DNA of 64,000 nt from Rhodospirillales bacterium (GTDB lineage Bacteria; Pseudomonadota; Alphaproteobacteria; Rhodospirillales; WMHbin7). Made by a program: the position numbers and the translations under genes. The first letter of the stretch is position 1. The number at the start of each line of letters is the position of its first letter. The notes below the pieces were generated by a model. The model was given only the letters and a program-made list of their open reading frames with translations. It ran no database searches and had not been told where the DNA came from. Shown here piece after piece: positions 27,390 to 36,623 of this stretch. The stretch spans positions 56,194 through 120,193 of the forward strand of contig JACRPC010000008.1 in NCBI GenBank assembly GCA_016214125.1, read 5' to 3'.

Positions 27390-29456
27390 ATGACAACAAA
27401 GAAGAGCCCCCGCAAACCTGCCACCAAGGCCAAACCGGCCGCCGCCAAACCGACCGCCGGCCGCGCCAAGCCCTTCGACACCATCTTGATCGCCAACCGG
27501 GGCGAGATCGCCTGTCGGGTGATCAAGACCTGCCGGCGGCTCGGCATCAAGACGGTGGCGGTCTATTCCGAGGCCGACCGCGACGCGCTCCATGTCCAGA
27601 TGGCCGACGAAGCGGTGCTGATCGGCCCCGCCGCCTCGGCGCAAAGCTATCTGGTGGTCGAGAAGATCGTCGAGGCCTGCAAGAAGTCCGGCGCCCAGGC
27701 CGTGCATCCGGGCTACGGCTTCCTTTCGGAAAAGCAGGAATTCCAAAAGGCGCTGGCCAAGGCCGGCGTCACCTTCATCGGTCCCGACGCCCACGCCATC
27801 CACGCCATGGGCGACAAGATCGAATCGAAGAAGCTGGCCAAGGCGGCCGGGGTTTCCACGGTGCCCGGCTATTTGGGCGTCATCAAGAACGCCGACGAGG
27901 CGGTGAAGATCGCCCGCCAGATCGGCTATCCGGTGATGGTCAAGGCCTCGGCGGGCGGCGGCGGCAAGGGCATGCGGGTGGCCTGGAACGACGCCGAGAC
28001 CCGCGACGGCTTCCGCTCGGCCACCGCCGAGGCGAAATCGAGCTTCGCCGACGATCGGGTGTTCATCGAGAAATTCATCGAGGAGCCGCGCCACATCGAA
28101 ATCCAGGTGCTGTGCGACCGCCACGGCACCGGGCTTTACCTGTGGGAGCGCGAATGCTCGATCCAGCGCCGCCACCAGAAGGTGATCGAAGAGGCGCCCT
28201 CGCCCTTCCTTGACGCGGCGACGCGCAAGGCGATGGGCGAGCAGGCGGTGGCGCTGGCGCGCGCCGTCAAATACGTCTCGGCCGGCACGGTCGAGTTCAT
28301 CGTCGACGGCAAGCGCAATTTCTATTTCCTGGAGATGAACACCCGGCTTCAGGTCGAGCATCCGGTGACCGAGATGATCACCGGGCTTGATTTGGTCGAG
28401 ATGATGATCCGGGTGGCGGCGGGCGAGAAGCTGCCGATCACCCAGGCGCAACTGCCGCTCAAGGGCTGGGCGATCGAATCGCGCGTCTACGCCGAGGACC
28501 CCTTCCGCAACTTCCTGCCCTCGACCGGGCGCCTGGTGCGCTACGATCCGCCGCCCGAGGACGCGCATGTGCGGGTCGACACCGGCGTCTACGAGGGCGG
28601 CGAGATCAGCATGTTCTACGATCCGATGATCGCCAAGCTGATCACCTACGGCGCCAACCGCGACGAGGCGATCGGCCGGATGCGAGCCGCGCTCGACCGC
28701 TTCCACATCCGCGGCGTTTCGCACAACATTCCCTTCCTCGCCTCGCTGATGAGCAAGGACCGCTTCGTCAAGGGCCGGCTCACCACCAACTTCATCGCCG
28801 AGGAATACAAGAACGGCTTCAACGCCGCCGACCTGCCGCCCGACAACCCCACCGTGCTGACCGCGGTGGCCGCCGCCGTCAACCGCGCCGGCGCCGACCG
28901 CAACGCCCGCATTTCCGGCCAATTGCCCGGCCACGAGATCAAGGTGGCCGACGATTGGGTGGTCAAGCTCGACGACGCCGAGCATCCGGTCGCCGTCGTC
29001 CCGGTCAAGGGCGGCTGGGATGTGACGCTGGCGGGCGAGGCGGTGGCGGTGCGCTCGGCCTGGGTGCCGGGCCAACCGATGTTCGAGGGTACGGTCGACG
29101 GCCAGCCGATCGTGGTCCAGATCGACCGCAAGGGCATTGGCTGGCGGATGTTCCACGCCGGCGCGCAAGTCGACGTGCAGGTGCTGTCGGCGCGCGCCGC
29201 CGAACTGGCTGCCTTGATGCCCAAGAAGGCGCCCCCCGATCTGTCGCGCTATCTGCTGTCGCCGATGCCCGGCCTTCTGGTCTCGGTCGCCGTCAAGGAA
29301 GGCCAGGAGATCAAGGCCGGCGAAGAATTGGCGGTGGTCGAGGCGATGAAGATGATGAACATCCTGAAGGCCGAACGCGACGGCGTGGTCAAGAAGCGCC
29401 ACGCCGAGGCCGGCGCCAGCCTGGCGGTCGATCAGATCATTTTGGAATTCGCCTAA
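27390..29456 (+). CDS. pccA: Propionyl-CoA carboxylase alpha (biotin carboxylase/biotin carrier) subunit
   Basis: This protein of about 688 residues carboxylates its own biotin with ATP and bicarbonate. A Lys/Ala/Pro-rich N-terminal extension of about 28 residues precedes [18 protein letters not shown]. The ATP-grasp motif [13 protein letters not shown], the [14 protein letters not shown] active-site stretch, the BT-like linker domain and the biotinyl motif VEAMKMMN near the C-terminus follow. ATG 27390 has GAGAAACG just upstream; ATG 27378 is also possible. The inserted element separates it from pccB, so it may rely on its own promoter or on read-through. Confidence 0.94.
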   Translation: MTTKKSPRKPATKAKPAAAKPTAGRAKPFDTILIANRGEIACRVIKTCRRLGIKTVAVYSEADRDALHVQMADEAVLIGPAASAQSYLVVEKIVEACKKSGAQAVHPGYGFLSEKQEFQKALAKAGVTFIGPDAHAIHAMGDKIESKKLAKAAGVSTVPGYLGVIKNADEAVKIARQIGYPVMVKASAGGGGKGMRVAWNDAETRDGFRSATAEAKSSFADDRVFIEKFIEEPRHIEIQVLCDRHGTGLYLWERECSIQRRHQKVIEEAPSPFLDAATRKAMGEQAVALARAVKYVSAGTVEFIVDGKRNFYFLEMNTRLQVEHPVTEMITGLDLVEMMIRVAAGEKLPITQAQLPLKGWAIESRVYAEDPFRNFLPSTGRLVRYDPPPEDAHVRVDTGVYEGGEISMFYDPMIAKLITYGANRDEAIGRMRAALDRFHIRGVSHNIPFLASLMSKDRFVKGRLTTNFIAEEYKNGFNAADLPPDNPTVLTAVAAAVNRAGADRNARISGQLPGHEIKVADDWVVKLDDAEHPVAVVPVKGGWDVTLAGEAVAVRSAWVPGQPMFEGTVDGQPIVVQIDRKGIGWRMFHAGAQVDVQVLSARAAELAALMPKKAPPDLSRYLLSPMPGLLVSVAVKEGQEIKAGEELAVVEAMKMMNILKAERDGVVKKRHAEAGASLAVDQIILEFA

Positions 29457-29463
29457 CGCCGCG

Positions 29464-29742
29464 ATGATGAAAACCCTGCGGGCCAGGATTTCCGGGCGCG
29501 TTCAGGGTGTCTGGTATCGCGGCTGGACGGTGGAAACGGCGCGCCGTCTGGGGCTGGAAGGCTGGGTGCGCAACCGCGCCGACGGCTCGGTCGAGGCCCT
29601 GTTCCACGGCCCGGATTCGTCGGTCGAGGCCATGATCGAACTCTGCCGCCGGGGGCCACCGGCCGCCCGGGTCGATCGCATCGAGTGCGAAGCGTCACCG
29701 CCGCCCGAAGGCGGCGGCTTTCAACAGCGGCCGACGGCGTGA
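29464..29742 (+). CDS. acyP: Acylphosphatase
   Basis: This 92-residue acylphosphatase has the phosphate-binding loop [12 protein letters not shown], with catalytic Arg19, and the [17 protein letters not shown] strand with the catalytic Asn. It hydrolyses carboxyl-phosphate bonds. It follows pccA by 7 nt and probably belongs to the same transcript. ATG 29464 or the next ATG codon could initiate. Confidence 0.9.
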   Translation: MMKTLRARISGRVQGVWYRGWTVETARRLGLEGWVRNRADGSVEALFHGPDSSVEAMIELCRRGPPAARVDRIECEASPPPEGGGFQQRPTA

Positions 29743-30219
29743 TCAGGTGGGCAGCGCGTCTTCGGGCGCCCGTTCCTCGCGCACCTTGGCGATCGCGGCA
29801 CGCAAGCCCTTCATCATCCCCAGACCGGCCGTTCCGCCATCGCCGGCCATGCGCCGATCGATGACCAGTTCCATCGCTTCCAGCAGCAGACGGATCACTT
29901 CGGCCTCGCGCGGCGCCTGGGGGTCGTAATCGTCGAGAAAGCGCACGGCCAAAATGCCGATTTCCGAGACCATCGGATAGCCGAAGGTCTGGCCTTGGTC
30001 CTGCAAATCCTGGAAGCGTCCGGCCAAGGCCTGGACATGGGCGGTATCGGGCTGCGCCTGAAAGGCCCGGTAGCTTTCCGTCAAACGCTGCACGTCCTCG
30101 CGGACCCAGCGGTGATAGGAGTTGGTCATCTCGGCAATGACGGCGCGCGCCCTGGCGATGGGATCGTCGGAAACCGACCGATCGGGAGCGTCGAGGGACG
30201 GATCGTCGCGGGCCGTCAT
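29743..30219 (-). CDS. Hpt-like protein lacking the phospho-accepting His
   Basis: This 158-residue helical protein resembles stand-alone histidine-phosphotransfer-like proteins of Rhodospirillales. The stretch GRFQDLQDQGQTFGYPMVSEIG matches the helix that usually reads (H)DLKGQGxTFGYPL, but the expected His is missing. An N-terminal helix with EMTNSYHRWVREDVQRL and a C-terminal MMKGLRAAIAKVREER follow the same pattern. ATG 30219 has TAGGAG eight bases upstream. It is divergent from the pilus operon and could be a structural or inhibitory partner in phosphorelay. The Hpt assignment is by resemblance only. Confidence 0.55.
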   Translation of the reverse strand: MTARDDPSLDAPDRSVSDDPIARARAVIAEMTNSYHRWVREDVQRLTESYRAFQAQPDTAHVQALAGRFQDLQDQGQTFGYPMVSEIGILAVRFLDDYDPQAPREAEVIRLLLEAMELVIDRRMAGDGGTAGLGMMKGLRAAIAKVREERAPEDALPT

Positions 30220-30269
30220 GGCATCACTCCTACCCAAACCCAATCGCTAGTCTACCCGATTTCGTCGGA

Positions 30270-30299
30270 TTGTGCGATCCTGGCCGGATTGGGTATGAT
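30270..30299 (+). promoter_or_regulatory. Candidate sigma-70 promoter of the tad pilus operon
   Basis: TTGTGC (30270-30275), an 18-bp gap and TATGAT (30294-30299) lie about 60 nt upstream of the flp start, in the divergent gap after the Hpt-like gene. The -10 box matches 5 of 6 positions; the -35 box is weak. Confidence 0.4.
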
Positions 30300-30361
30300 G
30301 CGGATTGCGCAAGGCGCATGGTTTGCTGCCGACTTTGTGGCAACCAAATGAGGAGACTTCC

Positions 30362-30571
30362 ATGCTTGCCCGGCTTTCCCAAATGCCGCGGGCTCTTGCA
30401 CGCAAGGCCTTGAAGTTCGGCGCAAACCGCTCGGGCGCCACGGCCATCGAATACGCCCTGATCGTCGCCGGGATCGCGGTGGCGATCCTGAGCGTGGTTT
30501 TCACCTTGGGCACGGAAATCAATAACGTTTTCAGCGATGCCCAAGTCCAGGTCAAGGGCCGGGGGAAATAA
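30362..30571 (+). CDS. flp: Flp/Fap-type type IVb pilin
   Basis: This 69-residue prepilin has a short basic leader ending at Gly, the prepilin-peptidase site G|ATAIEYALIVAG with Glu at +5 and Tyr at +6, and one hydrophobic helix (IVAGIAVAILSVVF). The mature protein is about 46 residues, normal for Flp pilins. GAGGAG precedes the ATG. It heads the tad/cpa operon and would be the major subunit. The prepilin peptidase gene (cpaA/tadV) is not in the window. Confidence 0.93.
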   Translation: MLARLSQMPRALARKALKFGANRSGATAIEYALIVAGIAVAILSVVFTLGTEINNVFSDAQVQVKGRGK

Positions 30572-30580
30572 TCGGCCCTT
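30554..30580 (+). terminator. Hairpin at the flp stop codon, possible partial terminator or RNA-stabilising stem
   Basis: A perfect 8-bp inverted repeat AAGGGCCG ... CGGCCCTT with an 11-nt loop spans the last codons and stop of flp. No long T-run follows, so a full terminator is doubtful. Such a stem could keep pilin mRNA more abundant than the downstream secretion genes. Confidence 0.4.
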
Positions 30581-30738
30581 AACCCACGACATCTTGTGGT
30601 CGGATTCATAATTATCCACAAAATAAGAAAGAAACGGCCCCAAATCGGCTGCGATAAACCTTCAATTTTCTCCGGAATCTGATAGGGTTGATCGATTGCG
30701 CGCCTTCGCGGCGGGCATCGCTGTCGTTTGGGAGAATG

Positions 30739-31686
30739 ATGCGTCCGGTGACCATCATCATGATTGTGGCCGCCCTGGGAATCGCCGCGCTGACGGCGTT
30801 CTTGGCGAAGCGTTTTCTAAGCACCCAAACGGCGGCGGTTCAGGCCCAGGTGGTTGTCGCGGCCCCGCAGAAGCCGCAGACCTCGCAAATTCTGGTCGCC
30901 GCCCGCGATCTGGCTTCGGGGACGGTGCTCAAGGATGCCGACATGCGATGGCAGGGATGGCCGAACGAGGCCATCGACCGCCGCTTCATCGTTCGCGCCG
31001 GCTCGTCCGACGAGGCCCGCCAGGTGTTCACCGGCGCCATTGTCCGCCAGGCCTTCCTGGCCGGCGAGCCGATCGTTTCCGCCCGCGTCTTCCGCCAGGA
31101 ATCGGCCGGCTTCATGGCGGGCGTGCTGTCGCCGGGCATGGTGGCGACGAGTCTTTCCGTCACCACCACCACCGGCGTCGCCGGTTTCGTCCTTCCCGGC
31201 GACCGAGTCGACGTCATCTTGACCGCCGAACTGAAAATCGACGACCGCGAAGCCCGCACCGCTCCGGTCCACCGCCATGCGACGGAAACGGTGTTGCGCA
31301 ACCGGCGCGTTCTGGCCGTCGATCAGAAGGTTGACGATTTGGGGACCAGCGCCGCCACCGCGAAAACGGTGACGCTCGAATTGACGCCCAAGGAAGCGGA
31401 AGTCCTGGCCTTGTCGACGCAAATGGGGCAACTCACCCTGGCGCTGCGCAGCCTGATGCCCGGCGGACCCGAGGACGAGGAAAAATCCTTCACCAGCGAT
31501 CTTTCGGTCAACACCGCCCTGGGATCGATGCGCCGCCCGCCCGAGCGCACCCTGCCGACCAGCGAGCGCGCGGCGCCCCGGCGTGCACCAACCGACGACG
31601 ACGAAGGCGCAAGCCCGGGTCCGGCGCCAATCAAGGTCTACCGGGGAACCGCGCTTTCCCGGGAAAGCGCACCGGCTTCCCGATGA
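30739..31686 (+). CDS. cpaB: Flp pilus assembly protein CpaB/RcpC
   Basis: This 315-residue protein has one N-terminal membrane helix (TIIMIVAALGIAALTAFLA) and a SAF domain (ILVAARDLASGTVLKDADMRW). This is followed by the CpaB region with VSVTTTTGVAGFVLPGDRVDVI-like sequence and a Pro/Arg-rich tail. CpaB/RcpC sits in the periplasm and works with the secretin. The ATG at 30739 (an ATG also precedes it at 30736) has GGGAG just upstream. Its stop overlaps the cpaC start as ATGA. Confidence 0.92.
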   Translation: MRPVTIIMIVAALGIAALTAFLAKRFLSTQTAAVQAQVVVAAPQKPQTSQILVAARDLASGTVLKDADMRWQGWPNEAIDRRFIVRAGSSDEARQVFTGAIVRQAFLAGEPIVSARVFRQESAGFMAGVLSPGMVATSLSVTTTTGVAGFVLPGDRVDVILTAELKIDDREARTAPVHRHATETVLRNRRVLAVDQKVDDLGTSAATAKTVTLELTPKEAEVLALSTQMGQLTLALRSLMPGGPEDEEKSFTSDLSVNTALGSMRRPPERTLPTSERAAPRRAPTDDDEGASPGPAPIKVYRGTALSRESAPASR

Positions 31687-33221
31687 TGCGTGCGCCGATT
31701 CTCATTCTTGCCCTGATGCTGGCGTTCGGTTGGTCGTCGCTGGCCGTCGCTCAGACGCCGCCCGGCAACGAACCGCCGCCGCCCAAGGCCTCTCCGCAGT
31801 CCAAAGTGACGATCGGCAAGCCTGGCAATCCGGCGCCCCTTGAAGCCAAGGCGCCGGCCGCAGCGACGCGCGGCCAGCCGGCCTTGGCGGCCCCCGCCCC
31901 CGAGGTGGCGCGCCCGGTCGCCAGCCAGGTGATGCGGCTGCCGCTCAACAAATCGCGCCTGATCGAACTGTCCGCGGACGCCCGTGACGTCTTGGTCGCC
32001 GGCTCCGACATGGTCGACGTGGTCCTAAAGACGCCCCGCCAGGTTTTCCTGTTCGCCCGCGCCGTCGGCGACACCAACATCGTCTTCCTCGACCGCGCCG
32101 GCCAGGTCATTCACAAGCTCGAACTCCATGTGCATGTCGACATCGAATCCCTGCGCGCCACGCTTGCCCAGATTCTGCCCGGCGAGGATGTGCAGGCGCA
32201 TGCGGTGGGCGACAACATCTTCCTCTCCGGCAACGTCCGCTCCGACGTGGCCGCCGCCAGCGCCCGCGCCGTCGCCCGCCCCTTCGTCGCCGAGGACGCC
32301 AAGCTGATCAATCTCCTCAAGGTCCAAGCGGAGCAACAGGTGCTGCTGCGGGTGCGGGTGGCGGAAGTGCAGAAATCGGCGCTTAAGGAACTGGGCATCG
32401 AAACCTCGGTGTCGCCCGGCCAGGCGCTCAACGTCGCCAATATGCGCTTCGACCTGACGCCGGCCACCTCGGGCGCCATCACGTCCGCCACCAACGCCCT
32501 GTTCCGCTCGACGATCAACCAGCGCAACCGATCGACCGGCGGCACCAGTCCCTTCCAATTCGCCATCAAGGCGCTGGAGCGCCGCGGCATGGTGAAGACC
32601 CTGGCCGAACCCAATCTGACCGCTATTTCCGGCGAGACCGCCAAGCTCTTGGCCGGCGGCGAATATCCGATTCCGATTGCCGAAACCAACGGCCAGATCA
32701 CTGTCGAGTTCAAGCCCTTCGGGGTTGGCCTGGCCTTCACGCCGGTGGTGCTCGGCAATGGCCGCATCAGCCTCAAGCTGTCGAGCGAGGTGAGCGCCAT
32801 CGACAGCAATTTGACGGTGGCCGTGTCGTCGTCGACCTCGGTGCCCGGCCTCAAGGTGCGCCGAGCGGAATCGACCGTCGAACTGCCGTCGGGCGGCAGC
32901 CTGATGATTGCCGGCCTTCTGCAAAACGACATCACCAATTCCATCACCGGCATTCCCGGCCTGAAGGACGTGCCGATCCTGGGCGCGCTGTTCCGCTCCA
33001 CCTCATTCCAGCGCGCCGAATCGGAATTGGTGGTGACGGTGACCGCCTACGTCGTCCGCCCGGGCAGCGACAGCGATTTCGCCCTGCCGACCGACGGCCT
33101 GGTGCCGTCGAGCGACCTCGACCAATATCTGTTCGGCCAGCTCTATCACGCCTATCGGGGCAGCAAGGGTCCGCCGCCGCCGCTGGCCATCGAAGGACCC
33201 TTCGGCTACATCCTGGAGTGA
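31683..33221 (+). CDS. cpaC: Tad pilus outer-membrane secretin CpaC/RcpA
   Basis: This 512-residue protein has a Sec signal peptide (ending near SSLAVAQ), a Pro/Ala-rich stretch, and a Pil/BON-type N domain (about 80-210) with LNKSRLIELSADARDVLVA. The secretin domain follows (LAEPNLTAISGETAKLLAGGEYP and the VPGLKVRRAESTVELPSGGS region), with the last strands GLKDVPILGALFRS typical of the C-terminal gate. It forms the outer-membrane pore for the Flp pilus. It is coupled by overlap to cpaB. Confidence 0.95.
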   Translation: MMRAPILILALMLAFGWSSLAVAQTPPGNEPPPPKASPQSKVTIGKPGNPAPLEAKAPAAATRGQPALAAPAPEVARPVASQVMRLPLNKSRLIELSADARDVLVAGSDMVDVVLKTPRQVFLFARAVGDTNIVFLDRAGQVIHKLELHVHVDIESLRATLAQILPGEDVQAHAVGDNIFLSGNVRSDVAAASARAVARPFVAEDAKLINLLKVQAEQQVLLRVRVAEVQKSALKELGIETSVSPGQALNVANMRFDLTPATSGAITSATNALFRSTINQRNRSTGGTSPFQFAIKALERRGMVKTLAEPNLTAISGETAKLLAGGEYPIPIAETNGQITVEFKPFGVGLAFTPVVLGNGRISLKLSSEVSAIDSNLTVAVSSSTSVPGLKVRRAESTVELPSGGSLMIAGLLQNDITNSITGIPGLKDVPILGALFRSTSFQRAESELVVTVTAYVVRPGSDSDFALPTDGLVPSSDLDQYLFGQLYHAYRGSKGPPPPLAIEGPFGYILE

Positions 33222-33226
33222 CGGCC

Positions 33227-33940
33227 ATGCGCCTTCCCGACCGTGCAAGCCGATCCGTGTTGGCGCTGCTGGCCACCCTGGCCTTGGGCGGCTGCGACAC
33301 AATTCGCGCCGTCGACCGCATGCTGACCCCCGAGGTCGATGCCGATTTCCGCCGCACCCAGCGCCTGCTGGTCGAGCGCCGCCCGGCCAGCGTCGTCGTC
33401 ACTCTGGGCGAGGACGGCTTGGCGCGCGGCGATTCCGGACGCCTGGGCGCCCTTGTCGACAATTATCTGCGGCGCGGCGAAGGTCCGGTCGCCATTCTGG
33501 CCGCCCGCGCCGGCGACAGCGAGGCGGAGGGCGCGGCGGCGCGTGCGCGCGCCGAGCGCCTGAGTTCGCTGTTGGCCCAAACCGGGATCGACCCCGATCG
33601 CCTGCTGGTCCGCCTGGTGCCGGCCAGTTCCTCCTTGCCCGATGGCGCGCTTCGGGTGGAGACCGAATTGTACGCGGTGCGCGTGCCCCAATGCGGCGAC
33701 TGGAGCGATTCCAGTTCCTTCACCCCGACGCACAACGATCCCCAGAAGAATTTCGGCTGCGCCACCACGCGCAATTTGGGGCTGATGATCAACAACCCGC
33801 GCGACCTGGTGCGCGCCGAGCCGCTTGATGGGCGCGACGCCCATCGCGGCGCTTCGATCATCGGCAAATACCGGGCGGGCGAGGACACGAATTCCAAGGG
33901 CACGGTCGCGTCGACGGTCAGCAGGGTCGGCAAACAGTGA
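33227..33940 (+). CDS. cpaD: Tad pilus assembly lipoprotein CpaD
   Basis: This 237-residue protein has a lipoprotein signal with lipobox LALGGC and the CpaD family core: TEVDADFRRTQRLLV-like N-terminus, a helical ARARAERLSSLLAQTGI region resembling peptidoglycan-binding OmpA-like helices, and the conserved FGCATTRNLGLMINNPRDLVR at the C-terminus. CpaD anchors or pilots the secretin. ATG 33227 is preferred over an upstream GTG (33218) because TGGAG is correctly spaced. Its stop overlaps cpaE by 4 nt. Confidence 0.9.
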   Translation: MRLPDRASRSVLALLATLALGGCDTIRAVDRMLTPEVDADFRRTQRLLVERRPASVVVTLGEDGLARGDSGRLGALVDNYLRRGEGPVAILAARAGDSEAEGAAARARAERLSSLLAQTGIDPDRLLVRLVPASSSLPDGALRVETELYAVRVPQCGDWSDSSSFTPTHNDPQKNFGCATTRNLGLMINNPRDLVRAEPLDGRDAHRGASIIGKYRAGEDTNSKGTVASTVSRVGKQ

Positions 33941-35157
33941 GCTACAAGATCGCCATCGAAGCCTTTGTCTTGACGCCCGCCACCCGGGCGACGCTGGAGA
34001 GCGTGCGCGCCGACCGGCGCCTCAACCGCTCGCGGATCGAGCTGCACGACGGCGGCCTGCCGGGCGCGGTCGCCTACTTCCATCAGAACCACACGCCAAA
34101 CCTGATCATCGTCGAGGAGGAATCCGACGAGGCCGCCATGATGGCCCAGCTCGAGCAGCTTGCCGAGGTCTGCGATCCCACCACCAAGGTGATCGTCATC
34201 GGCCAGTTGAACGACATCCGCTTCTACCGCACGCTGATCAATGCCGGCATAAGCGAATATCTGGTGGCGCCGGTGGCCGCCGACGCCCTCTTGGCCGCCA
34301 TCGACGCCATTTACGCCGATCCCGGCAGCCAGCAGAAGGGCAAAGTGCTGGCCTTCATCGGCGCCCGCGGCGGCGTCGGCTCCAGCACCGTCGCCCACAA
34401 CGTCGCCTGGGCGATCGCCCAACTGGGCGACGACGACGTCGCGGTTCTCGATCTCGATCTTGCCTTCGGCACCGCGGCGCTCGCCTTCAATCTCGATCCC
34501 AAGCAGACGATCGCCGACGCGCTGGCCAATCCCGACCGGCTCGACGCCACCCTGATCGAGCGCTTCATGGTCAAGCACGACGATCGCCTGATGGTGCTGG
34601 GCGCACCGGCCAATCTGCGCGCCTTTCCGGCGATCGAGCCCGAGGCGGTCGAACGAATCCTCGAACTCGTGCGGCCGATGGCCAATTTCATCGTTCTCGA
34701 CCTGCCGCACCAATGGGCCTCGTGGGTGCAGACCCTGCTGATCGAGGCCGACGAGATGATCATCACCGCCGTTCCCGATCTCGCCGGTCTGCGCGAGGCC
34801 AAGAATTTCTACGATTCCCTGGCCGAGAAGCGCGGCGAGGGCGCCAAGCCGCGCCTGATCCTCAACCGCGTCGATCCCTCGAAGAAGACCCAGCTCACCG
34901 CCGGCGACTTCAAGGAGACGATCGGCGTCGAGCCCCTGCAGGCCATTGCCGCCGATCCCGTCCTCTTCGGCAACGCCGCCAACAACGGCCAGATGATCGG
35001 CGAGGTCAACAAGACCCACAAGATCGTCGAGCAGTTCCGCCAGCTCGCCATTGCCCTGGGCGGCCGCGTCGCCCCCGGCGCCCGCAAGAAGGCGGCCGGC
35101 CTTGACGGTCTGATCGCCCAGATTGGCGGCCTGTTCGCCAAGAAGCCCTCGGGCTAG
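33937..35157 (+). CDS. cpaE: Tad pilus localisation ATPase CpaE/TadZ
   Basis: This 406-residue protein has an N-terminal atypical receiver-like domain (about 1-125, with NLIIVEEESDEAAM and the ISEYLVAPVA end) and a MinD/ParA-type ATPase domain beginning at Gly142 (IGARGGVGSSTVAHN). The position of the usual Walker Lys is occupied by Ser, as is common in TadZ. DLDLAFGTAALAFNLD is the second motif. It localises the pilus machine, often to a pole. The GTG start overlaps cpaD (GTGA). Confidence 0.93.
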   Translation: MSYKIAIEAFVLTPATRATLESVRADRRLNRSRIELHDGGLPGAVAYFHQNHTPNLIIVEEESDEAAMMAQLEQLAEVCDPTTKVIVIGQLNDIRFYRTLINAGISEYLVAPVAADALLAAIDAIYADPGSQQKGKVLAFIGARGGVGSSTVAHNVAWAIAQLGDDDVAVLDLDLAFGTAALAFNLDPKQTIADALANPDRLDATLIERFMVKHDDRLMVLGAPANLRAFPAIEPEAVERILELVRPMANFIVLDLPHQWASWVQTLLIEADEMIITAVPDLAGLREAKNFYDSLAEKRGEGAKPRLILNRVDPSKKTQLTAGDFKETIGVEPLQAIAADPVLFGNAANNGQMIGEVNKTHKIVEQFRQLAIALGGRVAPGARKKAAGLDGLIAQIGGLFAKKPSG

Positions 35158-35159
35158 CC

Positions 35160-36623
35160 ATGTTCGGCAAGCGCACGACCTCGGTTGACGCCCTGAGGCC
35201 GGCCGAAACGGCGCCGTCCCGCCCGACCGCCCCCGCCCCGGCCGCGCCGCCGCCTTCGGAACCGAAACCGGCCGCCGCCGCCCCGCCCGCCGCCACCCAC
35301 GCCTCGACCCCCAAGCCGCCGCCCCCGGCGCCGGTGGCCGCCAACGAGGGCGAGAACCGGCTGCAAGACATCAAGATCTCGATCTTCAACGACCTCATCA
35401 ACTCGGTCGATCTGACCGAAATTTCCAAGCTGAAGCCGGCTCAGGTGCGCGAAGAGATCAGCGACATCGTGGCCGAGATCATCAGCATGCGCAATCTGGT
35501 GCTCTCGCAGACCGAGCAGCAGACGGTGATCGGCGACATCTGCAACGACGTGCTGGGCTTGGGGCCGCTGGAACCGCTTTTGGCGCGCGACGATATCGCC
35601 GACATCATGGTCAACGGCTACGACAAGGTCTACATCGAGACCGGCGGCAAGATTCAGCTCACCGACATCAAGTTCCGCGACAACGCCCAGCTTATGAACA
35701 TCTGCCAGCGCATCGTCTCGGCGGTCGGCCGGCGCGTCGACGAGGCAAGCCCGATCTGCGACGCCCGCTTGCTCGACGGTTCGCGCGTCAACGTCATCGC
35801 GCCGCCCTTGGCGATCGACGGCCCGACGCTCACCATCCGCAAATTCAAGAAGGATAAGCTGACGCTCGACAAGCTGGTCGCCTTCGGCTCGATCACCCCC
35901 AAGGGCGCGGCGCTGTTGAAGGTCATCGGCCATTGCCGGATCAACGTCGTGGTCTCGGGCGGCACCGGCTCGGGCAAAACGACGCTCTTGAACGCGCTCA
36001 CCAGCTTCATCGACAAGGGCGAGCGCGTCATCACCTGCGAGGATTCCGCCGAACTGCAATTGCAGCAGCCGCACGTCGTGCGCCTGGAAACCCGGCCGCC
36101 CAACCTGGAAGGGGTGGGCGAAATCACCATGCGCGATCTGGTGAAGAACTGCCTGCGCATGCGTCCCGAGCGCATCGTGGTGGGCGAGGTGCGCGGCCCC
36201 GAGGCCTTCGACCTTCTCCAAGCGATGAACACCGGCCATGACGGCTCGATGGGCACCATCCACGCCAACAACCCGCGCGAGGCCATCTCGCGCATCGAGA
36301 ACATGATCGCCATGGGCGGCTTCACCCTGCCGGCCAAGACGGTGCGCGAGCAGATCGCCGGCGCCGTCAACGTCATCGTCCAGGCGGCGCGGCTGCGCGA
36401 CGGCTCGCGCAAGATCACCCACGTCACCGAGATCGTCGGCATGGAAGGCGAGGTGGTGACGCTGCAAGACCTCTTCGTCTACGAAATCCAGGGCGAGGAC
36501 GACAAGGGCAAGATCGTCGGCCGCCATAAGGCGACCGGCTTGCGGCCGAAATTCTGGGATCGCGCCCGCTATTTCGGTCTTGAACGCGAATTGGCCGAGG
36601 CCTTGGAGGAGGGCGCGGCATGA
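35160..36623 (+). CDS. cpaF: Tad pilus assembly/secretion ATPase CpaF/TadA
   Basis: This 487-residue hexameric secretion ATPase has a disordered Pro/Ala-rich N-terminus of about 60 residues, the N-terminal sensor domain, and the ATPase core. Walker A GGTGSGKTT is at about 267, the Asp box is TCEDSAELQL and the Walker B region is ERIVVGEVRGPEAFD. His-containing TGHDGSMGTIHANNPREA closes the core. It energises pilus assembly together with TadB and TadC. It begins 2 nt after cpaE and overlaps tadB by 4 nt. Confidence 0.96.
   Translation: MFGKRTTSVDALRPAETAPSRPTAPAPAAPPPSEPKPAAAAPPAATHASTPKPPPPAPVAANEGENRLQDIKISIFNDLINSVDLTEISKLKPAQVREEISDIVAEIISMRNLVLSQTEQQTVIGDICNDVLGLGPLEPLLARDDIADIMVNGYDKVYIETGGKIQLTDIKFRDNAQLMNICQRIVSAVGRRVDEASPICDARLLDGSRVNVIAPPLAIDGPTLTIRKFKKDKLTLDKLVAFGSITPKGAALLKVIGHCRINVVVSGGTGSGKTTLLNALTSFIDKGERVITCEDSAELQLQQPHVVRLETRPPNLEGVGEITMRDLVKNCLRMRPERIVVGEVRGPEAFDLLQAMNTGHDGSMGTIHANNPREAISRIENMIAMGGFTLPAKTVREQIAGAVNVIVQAARLRDGSRKITHVTEIVGMEGEVVTLQDLFVYEIQGEDDKGKIVGRHKATGLRPKFWDRARYFGLERELAEALEEGAA

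Noticed and set aside
30612..30620. Perfect DnaA box considered as a replication origin
   Set aside because: Single box, inside an operon, without clustered boxes, an A+T-rich unwinding region or origin-linked genes.
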